Source: Aporrectodea caliginosa
Lineage: Eukaryota; Annelida; Clitellata; Crassiclitellata; Lumbricidae
Length of the DNA stretch: 64,000 bases
Assembly (NCBI GenBank): GCA_020284085.1
Contig: JACEVL010006418.1
Span: forward strand, 799,501 to 863,500
Reading direction: 5' to 3'
The notes beneath the pieces were generated by a model that worked only from the letters and a program-made list of their open reading frames with translations, was not told the DNA's origin and did not search any database. The number at the start of each line of letters is the position of its first letter. The first letter of the stretch is position 1. The position numbers and the translations under genes were made by a program. Below are positions 32,772-43,075 of this stretch, piece after piece.

Positions 32772-35700
32772 CTAAAAAAGAAAAAAAATCAGATTTCTCT
32801 CTGAAATACGACAAAACTACAAAAAAATAATCTTGGATTGGTTATACTAATTAAAATCAGTTGGCATAAGTGGAATGTTTTACATAACATAACTAGGCTT
32901 TAAGTGGTTCAGAAGACTAAAATTCGGTGAGAACACCACTAACACATGACTTAATATCCCATCTGCCCCAGATTGTTCTTGAAGTCGAGTGTCTCCACCG
33001 AAACTGCCTCCTCACTCAGCTCGTTCCAGGCATGAGGCATATTTGACGGATACACAGACTTTAAAATTCCAAATTATCATACAGGTGGCTCCTAGGGTTC
33101 AGGATCAGAGAGCTGAAGCGATAATATAAAAGCAATATGGACCATTTTCTTCACTGGCTATATAGCACAACAAAACACCAAATTCACCAAATATACAAGT
33201 GCTGAACTCTGCTTATCAGGAACGCCCATCATAGTAGCAGTTAGAACTTCAGCAGACAATCGGTTTGCAATATGCATTATAGCCCTGCTTTATCTTGCCT
33301 GACCTTACCCAACGAAGGAAAGTTATCAGATAATAAAATACAGCCCGTAAAAACAAAGTTTTTACTATATCCATCTAGTATCCTATAATGCGTCTTATGA
33401 AGCAGTTACCTCTAGAAATATATAGTCAGCGTTCATTTTACGACTGCGGCCAATCACAACGCTGACCAATGACAACGCTGCGTATCGGAAAAGGGGATTC
33501 CCGATTCGAAAAGTTGAGTCCCCGATTCTATAAGCTAGCCTTTTTGGGGAGCTGAAATTTTGATAGAATGAAGTGTGTGCGAGATGCGAGTCTATCTGCC
33601 AAGTTTCATGACGATTGAATGATTGTAAGTGATCGAATTAGTCGTCGCAAGATTTGACTTTTTAGCCTGTGGCTCAAGCAATCAATCAAGCAAGCAAGAT
33701 TCCCGCAAGTTAAACTAGATGGATAAAAACATCAAACACAGTGTGAAGTTGCTTACTGTAAGAGCGTTCTCGGTAGCATGCTTGTCTTAGGTGTGTAATA
33801 TATTCATCTTCCACTTGCGTCTCCAGTTTTCTTAAGTCACCTTTGAAAGTGTTACTGAAGTCTGACTTGACAAAGTAAGCAACCTTTAGGCTCAAAGTCT
33901 CCCGTTTCACTGTATATTTCCTGTCAATCGTGCAACAGAATGTGTAGTGTCATGCAACCAGCAATTTATAGACTGCCATTCAAAGCAAAATGCTAGCACA
34001 ATAAAGCACAGCACTGATTAGTAGCAGAAACACGCCCCTCATGCTTTTCTTCACTGTGCCAGTTATGAGAAGAAGAGCAGTCCCTTTAGCTAGCCTGATA
34101 GGTGGCAATGGGTATGAAGTGTTAGCGACTTCATTTTCTTAGCCTCAGCATATGAGGGCAGGTGGCCAGTCCTCTTCTTTGCCGTCTCATCTTCCCACTG
34201 ATAGTGTGCAGTCAGTGTACTTGTAGCTGAGGTGACTGAGGTACAGAACTGTCAAGACATATCTCTGCCCTGGTGGAGATTTGAACCCCGACCTCTTGGC
34301 TGACAGTCCAGCATGCTAACCACTAAACTAGAGTGCACCCAGCTACAAACATCTGCATAATACTGTTAATAACTGTACTAATTTGAAGCTGATATATCAA
34401 AGGAAACTAACAATTTACTGATGAACTATGCAACTATATACGCGATAACTCCCGCTGGATGAACAAATAGTCTTACATCAACTAATGTTCATTGCATGAT
34501 TGCAATTAAGAAAGGCTATACAGCTGTCAGAAATAAGGGCAAGATAAAAGTCTTCTCTCAGTAACTTAACACTTTAACAACGAGGTTTACTAAAAGCGAC
34601 TGGGAAACCAAAGCAGCTCGTTAAAGTGTTAAGTGTCCTTTCACTCTCTTCCTCTCCCCTTTCCCCAATAACTTACGATTCTCTCTGAAGAGTGTACAGT
34701 GGATCGGCTGTGAAAAAGCTGTTCAGCAACGATAGGATGATGACCAAGAGGAGCGGTGAAAGACGCAGAAGAGCTGTGTATGAATTCTGAAACAGTTACA
34801 TATTTTATATCACTAAAACTATTCATAAAAGTATTTTTTTGGAGAGTTTACATCATTGACTGAAGAATAATAATGTATTCTTTGAACCTGGCTAATGAAT
34901 AAAGAAACATGTGACTCATCATATTCGTTTATTTAACACAAAACTGTCGACAAAACGCAACAGAATACACGAGTTATTGAGAGAGGCAGTTTTTCATCTA
35001 GTAGGCGTTTTTGAAAAGCATGCGTGGTACGAAGATCTTGTTGTTCTTAGTTGTAAGTTCTAACGACTGCATAATGACCAATTTAAACGACTATTTCAAA
35101 TTTAAATGGCTGCATGTAATTGTTTACAAAAACATTGGCAAAAATTGTGTTTCTAAACTACTGGAAAAACCCAAGTATGGGGTTTGCGGAATGTACAATG
35201 TTTCCTCTAGCTAAAAGATATAAATAAAATAATAAAAATTGCTAATTCAATGCCAGATGGGAGCATTTTTGTTTATATGGTCGTTAGCGACCGCATTTGC
35301 AACGAAACAGTTAATATGAAATTTATACAAGCTTTAAGCTAACATTTTGAAATTTACTGAACCTAAAACATTAGGTTTTAACATGGTATCTGTTTCAACT
35401 CTAAAATAATACAAATAACTTAAACGTAATTTATTTCACGTGAAAGAAGCTAATGGAGGAGCAAGTATTCTAGAGAACCTCTTCATTTGCTTCTGCTGCA
35501 TGATGATGACGATGAAAGCGAGGAGGCTGCTGGAACACATATCGTGTTGTTCGTCCTACAATGGAACACAGAGAATTCCATTCTAAGAATTAAGACAATG
35601 ATATAACAATATCTGCAATTCTGCATACTTATTGATTTACACACAAAGACCAAAAAAGAATCACTTCACATAGTAATAAAAAGACTCACTTCACATAGTA

Positions 35701-38513
35701 ATAACTAGACTTTCAATGCAACTTTTACTACCTGAGGAATGTAAATTATTTCAATCATCTGCACAGACCAACCAATCAACAACTAAAACCAGCTATATTA
35801 TATAGTACAGGAAACTTGTACACCTTAACATAAACCCGTCTATGATCATTCATTAATTTAAATATTTATATAGCACCTCTCCAAAGGAACTACTCCCGAC
35901 TACAGCACAGCCAAAAAGAACAGTTTTCAAGCGCTTATAGAAAGTGTCAGAGAGTGACCGAGGGAGTAAGCGCAGCTGGACGGAGGCCATTCCACATCAC
36001 CGGGCCCACCACCGAAAAAGCCAAATTTTGAATGGTCGTGGTGTGGACAAATGGGACTGAAATCACTCCCTGAAATGGCACTCCCTCTGCCGCAGAGCGC
36101 AACATTAACCCTTTAACGAGCATACTAACCCTTCAATGACGAGCGTGTACTAAATGTGACTGGGAAATCACTGCAGCTCATTGTTAAAGTATTAAAAAGA
36201 ATTCCAATTAAAGTTTCCTGCATAAAAGCTTTCAACACAACAAAGAGAGTAGAAAATTCACCTGATGCAAATCCACCACCGAAGAACATGTTGAACAGAT
36301 CCTCAGCAGAAATATCCCCTACAACAACAACAGAACATACAAACATCAAACAAGAAGAGAACTAACAGCAAAATAGCAAGAAACAGACTCATAATGGCAT
36401 AAATCAAAATATTCATAGAAACAATCATAGCAGCAGGTCATCACGATAAATAAAACACTGAAATATCAAAAAGACAAAGATAATATGACTACCAAGACAA
36501 CACATCTGACCGACGATAAGATATATTTTAAAAACTATCAACAGCACAAATCACAGTTTCCTTTTCTACTTACATTGATAACTGTAAAATTTACAATGTT
36601 TTCAAATAAAAGCTTAATAATAAAACAAGTACAAGTGTATTTCAGGGCAAGAAACGACAAAATCAGCTGAACAAGGTTATCCAAGAACTGCAGTCGCTGA
36701 CCTTCAAAGCCTCCTCGGGTGTAGTCATACTCGTAGTATGCGCCGTGCTGAGCACCATGATGAGAAACGTTAGCCTGTTCAGCTTCACTGCCAAACTGGT
36801 CATATCGTTTTCGTTTTACAGGGTCATTGAGTACCGCAAATGCATTACCAATAGCTGTAACAGAAAAATAAAACTTTTAAAACATCTGACCAACAGAATA
36901 GAATAAAACACATTTTCAAAAATTGACAAAACAAACATGCACATTTAAACAATTTCAGTTTATTGCTTCCAAATAAATTGTACATGAGATACATGAACAG
37001 ATTTTAGCAACAATGAAATATGCAACAAAGCAGATAATAGCAGGCATTTCTTCGAGTCAATGGTTGCCCTGTAGGGAAAAGAGAAACCTGCTAGGCAGGG
37101 TCACTAAATGCAAGATAAATCATAAAGATGTTGGGAGATTGCAGAGTAATTGAGGAAGTAAAAGACAACAAGTATAATAGTAAACAAAACTACACTGCAG
37201 TAATTTCTGCTTAACTAAACATCATTTCCATTCTCTTTTTTGCTACATGTCCTCATATACTTCCTTAAATGTGCAAAATGATTTACCATGAAATAGCATG
37301 TATACTTTTCAAGGACTAAAAAATTAGAGGCCATATAACACTACATTTATTTGAAAACTTAGAAATTGATAAAGTCATTTCCCAATATTTTCAAGATATA
37401 ACAAACAGACGTGCATTTAATATAAACCCAGACAACAACTTTATACTTTCAAAAGAAAATTAGCTACAACAACAACATCCTAATGTTGCATAAAGTAAAC
37501 AGTTACCACAAAATTTTTATATCGAAACATGACAGAGATTATAAATTAGAGGAAACAATAGAGAAGTGTATCTCCTATTGAAATGGATCCTGGAGACCTG
37601 CCTTTGAAAGCCTCTGTGGCACCAGGTGCATGGTTCTTATCTGGATGAAACTTCAGCGCCATTTTCTTGTAGGCCTTTTTCAAGTCATCCTCTGAACAGT
37701 CCTGACCAATACCTAGGATTTCGTAATAGTCTTTGCACTTTCGTATCCTAAAAAACATTCATACAAAATATTTGTTGGTGATGGAAGTGGTGATAATTGA
37801 GGCAGGAGCCGACGTGGGCTTGGGTGACTTGGTTGGATGGTAAAGGCACCCATGCAGACAATCATGGTTGCACAATCTGGACTCGTTTATGAGCTTCTGA
37901 TTTACGCTCCACTCTTCTTAATGTGAAGCGGTGTTATGTCCCTCAAAGCTATCAGTATTAATGTGACATGCTATATTGGTTAACATCATGCCATACAAGA
38001 ACTGCAGCAAATGTGTCCTTTTTTATACACAGCAAATTTGCTTTAACAACACTGTAATTACACGATAGTGCTAGGTTTGGATATGTTGAAGGTGTTGGTG
38101 CTGGATGAAGAAATGTAAGAGGTCAAATGGGATGATTATCCTGCTATTACATACAGCAGAATCTCCGTCTTTTATATACACTTCTGACAATACCCATTAT
38201 GAACCTAGGTAGTTCAAGAAGCAAAGAGAGTCTTGGTTAACCCTTTGACTTGCCCTATTTTTTCCCGATAAAAGGTAAATGTGTATGTGTGTGTGTATGT
38301 ATGTATGTATGTATGTATATATGTATGTATGTATATATGTATATATGTATGTATGTATATATGTATGTATGTATGTACGTATATATGTATGTATGTATAT
38401 ATGTATGTATATATATATGTATGTATATATGTATGTATGTATATATGTATGTATGTATATATAAATGTATGTATATATACGTATATATATATGTATGTAT
38501 ATATAAATGTATG

Positions 38514-38579
<66 letters not shown>

Positions 38580-38588
38580 AATGTATAT

Positions 38589-38628
<40 letters not shown>

Positions 38629-38766
38629 GTATGTAAATATATGTATGTATATATATATATATACATATGTATGTATGTATACATATGTATATATGTATGT
38701 ATATATATATATGTATGTATATATATGTATATATATATATGTATATATATGTATATATATGTATGT

Positions 38767-38807
<41 letters not shown>

Positions 38808-38889
38808 TGCATATATTGTATACATATGTATATATGTATGTATATATATGTATGCATATATATACATACATATATATATATTACATACA

Positions 38890-38928
<39 letters not shown>

Positions 38929-39767
38929 TCATACATATATATACATATACATTTATATATACATACATTTATATATACATACATATATATACATACATTT
39001 ATATATACATACATATAATTGCGCTTTAAACCGCGGTCGCAATACAACTGCATAGGAAAGCGCGCTTTAAAGCGCGCTGGCCAGTCAAAGGGTTAAGCAA
39101 ATTTAGTTAACCAAAATTTAATTATTAAAATTGGTAATACACGTACTACTATTGTGCATAGTTATTTGCTATCAACTCATTGCAATAAGCAGGGCCACAT
39201 TTAATAGCGAGGTTCAAACCCTCCTAAATCAATTCTGATTACACAGTCCCATTGAGAAAAACCATTGTTGAAAAGACAATGAAAAACATGGAAAAAATAA
39301 GAAGATTATGAATTTATGCAGGGATTATAAAAAATATAGTCATCAAATAACAAAGGGACAAACAGAGTCATTAACATTTTGTGGCCAACACAGCTCAGGA
39401 GGAAGAACAATATAAGGTCAAAGGGTCATCCACAACTGGGGGAATAAAGCTCATCAATAATTTTAATGTATACAGCAAGATCAACATTACAAAGCTCCTT
39501 CAGTTTTTGTAACGCCGCTCTGGCCTACACCTTTGAAGTTGATACATTATAGATTAGGTCAAAGTTCGTTTTAAACATAACTCAGTGTACTGAAACGTTC
39601 ATCCTGATTTCAATGCCAGAGCACTAACCTTTGAACGGAGCTCATCTGTTCATCCGTATAATTTGGCTGGCTTTCAGTGTGTGCTGTCTTCTCACTATTC
39701 ATTCTCTGCCTTGGCTTTCCCTCTGTTCCATGTGCCCCAGGAGCCGATTGATCATCTTCAGGCATTG
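32662..39767 (-). CDS. DNAJB12: DNAJB12/DNAJB14-like ER membrane J-domain protein (8 exons)
   Basis: Exons (5' to 3'): 39629-39767, 37602-37747, 36702-36854, 36262-36318, 35479-35555, 34677-34786, 33757-33920, 32662-32771. From the ATG at 39,765 they give 317 residues with consistent phases. The J domain (residues about 47-115) has the HPD motif at 80-82 and [14 protein letters not shown]. It is followed by the family-typical [16 protein letters not shown] (147-162), a transmembrane segment at about 195-214, and the C-terminal DUF1977 region ending [12 protein letters not shown]. In the family, the J domain faces the cytosol, stimulates HSC70 and supports ER-associated degradation of membrane proteins. 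Human proteins are about 375-379 residues. The N-terminal helical region of some 60 residues is missing here, so an upstream exon was probably not recognised. DNAJB12 and DNAJB14 cannot be separated from this sequence. Confidence 0.93.
32870..33140 (-). mobile_element. LINE ORF2 C-terminal remnant
   Basis: The minus strand reads [20 protein letters not shown] then KNNLGQMGY, a LINE ORF2 end, followed by the tail gtcttctgaaccacttaaag. It belongs to the same family as 9,050-9,410. It lies in the last intron of the DNAJ gene. Confidence 0.7.
33757..33920 (-). CDS. DNAJB12: DNAJB12/14 DUF1977 exon
   Basis: Residues 228-281: [13 protein letters not shown] and [20 protein letters not shown], matching the VEDDYIANLRNNCWKE region of human DNAJB12. 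Donor CTTACA|gtaagc. Confidence 0.93.
34090..34342 (-). mobile_element. tRNA-derived SINE, family 4 (tRNA-Asp-like head)
   Basis: On the minus strand the head reads ctagtttagtggttagca (A box) with anticodon-loop-like ctgtcag and the B box gggttcaaatctc, after which the body runs to about 34,090. Poor acceptor-stem pairing argues against a functional tRNA. A body-only copy is at 40,050-40,185. Confidence 0.8.
34566..34632. mobile_element. 67-bp TTAA-flanked palindromic miniature element, copy 2
   Basis: TTAACACTTTAACAACGAGG at the left and agctcgttaaagtgTTAA at the right. Same design and internal motif (gactgggaaacca) as the copies at 21,315 and 36,125. It ends 45 bp from a DNAJ exon. Confidence 0.65.
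34677..34786 (-). CDS. DNAJB12: DNAJB12/14 transmembrane exon
   Basis: Residues 191-226 contain the single membrane anchor [20 protein letters not shown] and then DPLYTLQRE. Acceptor tttcag|AATTCA, donor GAATC|gtaagt. Confidence 0.92.
35479..35555 (-). CDS. DNAJB12: DNAJB12/14 basic linker exon
   Basis: Residues 166-190: [20 protein letters not shown] then EANEE. Acceptor ttgtag|GACGAA, donor GAAGAG|gttctc, phase 0. Confidence 0.85.
35850..36104 (-). mobile_element. Dispersed SINE-like repeat, family 5
   Basis: Contains tatttatatagcacctctcc, agcgcttatagaaagtgtca and ggaggccattccacatcacc. A related sequence is at 56,020-56,235 (tatatagcgccccttc, aggcgctccc, agattattccacg). Oriented on the minus strand by its GCGC-type tail. 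Confidence 0.55.
36125..36195. mobile_element. TTAA-type palindromic miniature element, copy 3
   Basis: ctaacccttcaatgacgagc at the left and agctcattgttaaagtaTTA at the right. A partial extra left end (TTAACCCTTTAACGAGCATA) sits directly before it at 36,105. It ends about 65 bp from the DNAJ exon at 36,262. Confidence 0.6.
36262..36318 (-). CDS. DNAJB12: DNAJB12/14 exon, [11 protein letters not shown] motif
   Basis: Residues 147-164, [18 protein letters not shown], a signature of the DNAJB12/14/18 group. Acceptor tgtag|GGGATA, donor ATCAG|gtgaat. Confidence 0.93.
36702..36854 (-). CDS. DNAJB12: DNAJB12/14 exon, end of J domain
   Basis: Residues 96-145: [20 protein letters not shown] completes helix IV of the J domain, followed by a His/Gly/Tyr-rich linker. 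Donor TTTGAAG|gtcagc. Confidence 0.93.
37602..37747 (-). CDS. DNAJB12: DNAJB12/14 J-domain exon, GC donor
   Basis: Residues 47-94: [20 protein letters not shown] and [17 protein letters not shown]. The phase to the next exon requires the donor TTCAAAG|gcaggt, a GC-AG intron. It restores the family sequence EAFKAIGNAF. A GT four bases downstream would break the frame. Confidence 0.92.
38241..39092. mobile_element. piggyBac-type MITE filled by microsatellite
   Basis: The ends CCCTTTGACT and AGTCAAAGGG are perfect inverted repeats and lie directly inside TTAA on both sides (38,237-38,240 and 39,093-39,096). The TTAA target and CCC start are diagnostic of the piggyBac superfamily. Almost all of the interior is an ATGT/ATAT microsatellite. 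A second internal palindrome, aaagcgcgctttaaagcgcgc, is near the right end. Confidence 0.75.
38278..39018. repeat. Strand-switching ATGT/ATAT microsatellite
   Basis: From 38,278 to about 38,860 the plus strand reads (GTAT)n with TATA runs. From about 38,863 to 39,018 it reads (ATAC)n, the reverse complement. The array is therefore one long imperfect inverted repeat. The Tyr/Ile and Cys/Val/Tyr frames on both strands come from the repeat. Confidence 0.95.
39629..39767 (-). CDS. DNAJB12: DNAJB12/14 exon encoding the linker before the J domain
   Basis: Encodes [16 protein letters not shown] through [11 protein letters not shown], aligning with the SYTAEQVAAVKR segment before the J domain. The acceptor tttgcag|CAATGCC shows it is internal. 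The upstream exon ends in phase 1 and was not found. Confidence 0.85.
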
Positions 39768-40049
39768 CTGCAAACAAAACCAGTCACATCGTGCATAACG
39801 AAAGGTATAGCATATAATACGGAGCTTTTAACGGCTACTGAAACACCCGATATAATTTCTTTGTATTCATACTCACATTTGGTACAACTGTTTAGAGTGC
39901 TGCCTTAAAATCTGTTGTAGGGAATTTGGTAACCCAGTTAGAGGGACTGGCTCTTTTGATATTCACTTTGAATGACGTTAATACATCATTTAAGGAAATG
40001 TAAATTTAGGAACAGTACCCTGCACCCCCTAGCCAATTCAGCTATAACG

Positions 40050-40185
40050 AGTACACTGACCATACACTGTCAGTGGGAAAATGAGATGGTGAGGGAGAGA
40101 ACTGGCCATCTGCCCTCATATGCCAAGGCTAAGAAAATCAAGTCGATAACATTTTCATACCTAATATTGCCACCCAAAATAACAA
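40050..40185 (+). mobile_element. SINE family 4, body-only copy
   Basis: gtacactgaccatacactgt, gtgggaaaatgagatgg, ctgccctcatatgcc and aggctaagaaaatcaagtcg match the body of the SINE at 34,090-34,342 in the opposite orientation. The tRNA head is missing. Confidence 0.7.
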
Positions 40186-41925
40186 CATCTTAAGGACAAT
40201 GATTTTTACTCTAAAATTGACCTTTTTGTAATTAAAATAACTTTTGATCGTCTTGTATTTGGTACCCTTGTTTCTTATCACAGGTAGCCCTTATCCAGAC
40301 GAGAAATACAAAAAAGAATTAACCAATTTTATCAATTATTGGCTGAGATCTGATTATTTTTCTTCAATTTTTGTTCGATTTCGTTTCTTATGACCTTGAA
40401 ATGACCTTGAATGACCACGAATTTAGTATCTATATTTCATCTGAATGTAGCTCTCATCGAGACAAATAAACAGTAAAAGGTTCATCCAAATTGGACTCTT
40501 CGTTAATTTTTTGTGATAAAAAGAGTAAATCGACAATGGACCCAAGTTCCAAGATCCGAGCATGGGCGTCTTCAGTTCTGGGGACTTAAGTAGGGTATGT
40601 TCAGGGGCTTTGAGGGACCTCAGGATAACTTTTTAAAATTCTGTAAAAAATATTTATAGACAATAGATGAATAGAATAACGGGAAAAACTTGAGTATGGG
40701 TGTTTTCTGCGATTTGTCATTTTTTTGGACACCCCTACAGTCTATTCTCGAACCAGTGGTTAAATTCAGCCGGCTCGAACCAATGTAGCTAATGACACGC
40801 ACATGATCGCCAGCCATAGATCTATAAAATACACAGCTATATTAATTCTAGTCCTGTCGTTTTAAGAAGCTCGAAATACAGAGTCTAAAGCTATTAAACC
40901 GCTTGAAACTAGACGAAATGTTCATCGGAACGACCTTTAACTCATCAGCTGTACAATCAGACCAATTGATCCATTTTTAGACGACTCGCTGTGACTCCTA
41001 TGTACCGTCGTCGTTTCACGAAACACAATTCAAGTTTTAAAAGAAACTCACTTTAACGGTTAAATGGTGTTCCTTGAATGGAAATGGCTCGACTATATTT
41101 TTTAAAGGAAACTAAATCTGATATTTTTCTTTTTTATTAATTTCTAATGATGAACCTCCTTTGCGTCACTATACACCACGAACGAACGGCCATTTAACTG
41201 GAAATCACTGACAAAATATTGAACTAGATGACGTTTCACAGATATTGTGGAGCGTCACCATGCGGCGACGCAATATTAATATTTCTGCATGGTGAAATTG
41301 GTGATCGTTACATTCCAAATGTTATTCCGATTATTTGACCTAGGCCTATCCAATAATCGGACTACTTGAAATCGAATCAAACAAGGAACCACGGCTACTG
41401 CAGAACATGATGCATGTATTTAAAACTCTTATTTTGGTTCCCTTCATTGATAAAAATTCCTCAGCGTAGATCCATTACAAAATTGCATAATTATTATCTT
41501 ATCATCATCATCATCATATATTCGTTTAATGTGTTAACAACAGACATAACGCTGTAGGTGTACATGGAAAATAAAATACATCTAGATATTATAATATGAA
41601 TTAATAATAGCTTAGTAAGAGTTCAGGAATAACATACGAGATATAAAATTTCGTGAGTCCTTGTCAGGAAGGTTAAAGTTATGTGGTCTGACCCTAAGAA
41701 AATAGGGCGTAAAATGTTGACTAGGAAACATGCATCTGAGGGAATGCATCTAAAATGCCATTCAAACTCTGGATCCTCATACATCCGCTAGCTACTTTCC
41801 CATCCAACCCAAATGTAAACGTTCCTTTTCATACCTTTCTCTTTCTTGGCCTCCAGTCTCCACTCCTCTGAAATTTTGTAATCGCCCTTTATCTCCGCTA
41901 TAGCCTACCGTATGCCAGTAAACTG
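40186..41925. other. Non-coding stretch upstream of the DNAJB12/14 exons
   Basis: The missing first exon of the DNAJ gene should lie here or further right, but no frame with the expected N-terminal sequence was found. The recurring LINE tail (atattcgtttaatgtgtt) is present inverted at about 41,517. Confidence 0.4.
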
Positions 41926-41929
41926 TTGT

Positions 41930-42125
41930 TTAAATTAGGCCGAATAGGCTACGGAATGAACTCCCAAACATCTCCGCCAGTAAATACGCCCATCCTCCTA
42001 TCTCATCTGCCCGTCTTACCTCTCCTCCTCTTGCCCTCTCTCCTGCAGCTTTCCACTCACAACTGAAGACCAAACTCTTCAAGCTATGCTATCCTGATTC
42101 TATTCCTGCACCACTCCATGACGAC
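41930..42125 (+). mobile_element. LINE ORF2 C-terminal remnant
   Basis: The frame reads NELPNISASKYAHPPISSAR and AFHSQLKTKLFKLCYPDS, the W-N-x-LP...F...LKTxLF pattern of LINE ORF2 ends. Confidence 0.6.
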
Positions 42126-42781
42126 CATCACCACCGGTTTCCACCGTCGGCAACGGTGCTACGGTCCGTAGCACGTACCACGTCGTACCAAAAGCTGTCT
42201 CCTCGGATTGACCTCTCCCAGATTCTGACCTGGCACCGGAACGGACCAAACAATTACCTGGCTATTATACAGACAAATTGATTTGATAGAGCGCCGTTGA
42301 GTAAACTGGTCTCCCTGGGACCCTGGTGTGGCTTTTATGTTGCGCTCAGAAATTTCGGAGATTTGCATAACATCGCATTGTTGTTTTCTCTTCCAATCCA
42401 TTTGCATTTATCTTTATAAACCATGGTGCAAGAGATAGATGTTAAAAACAGAGACTAATCTACTCTGTGTACAGGTCTAAATCTTTATCAAAGGGATTGT
42501 CAGACAGAGAATAAACGCTAACCTGTTTACTAACATCAAATAGGTATAACTTTTTGAATTAGCTTGGCAATTTATAGGCCCACTGCAGACAGCAAACCCC
42601 AGTGGGTTTGCATCTTGCCCGTAGCGCATTGTTTGAGCATTGATAAACTGTGGCCTACCCCATAGTTTGCAGTGATTTCAACTGACTCTTGTGCCACGAC
42701 GTGGGCCTACATCTAACCCGAATGGTGCCACTAGTGAAAACCGGCGGCGACGATGGGCCAGATTACCGGTACTATATATGG

Positions 42782-43075
42782 GGGGTGGCCCGATATCGCA
42801 TTGGATAACACACTGGCATAGAGAGCGAGAGGTACCGAGTTCTAGTCCCGTAGGGCGGACATGGTTTGTAGGCTGCTATTAACGCCGTGTATTGCAGGCT
42901 GTCTGTTCTGTTAGTAGTTAACATATAATATATGTCTTCTTTCATTTGTGTTCTTGTGAAATTTTTTCAATTGCATAACTGTAGCCTACACTGTAGGCCT
43001 AACCTGGTTGCGGTTTGTCAACCGGATTGCTGCAATAAACGAAAATAGGCCTATTATTATTATTAATAGTGGTAG
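42782..43075 (+). mobile_element. tRNA-derived SINE, family 1, with LINE-type tail
   Basis: The head gtggcccgatatcgcattgg and B box gagttctagtccc are followed by a body ending tgttctgttagtagttaac. The 3' end carries gcggtttgtcaaccgg and gcaataaacgaaaat plus an ATT run, the recurring retroposon tail in this window. Confidence 0.75.

Noticed and set aside
34262..34342. Possible functional tRNA-Asp gene
   Set aside because: A and B boxes and a GTC anticodon-like loop are present, but the acceptor and T stems pair poorly and the sequence continues into a SINE body.
38197..39055. Open frames of up to 279 codons on both strands rich in Tyr/Ile/Thr or Cys/Val
   Set aside because: They are products of the ATGT/ATAC microsatellite.
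41825..41905. Minus-strand exon-like segment reading AIAEIKGDYKISEEWRLEAK with a GT donor, as a candidate first DNAJ exon
   Set aside because: It has no resemblance to the DNAJB12/14 N-terminus, and the neighbouring plus-strand sequence is a LINE remnant.
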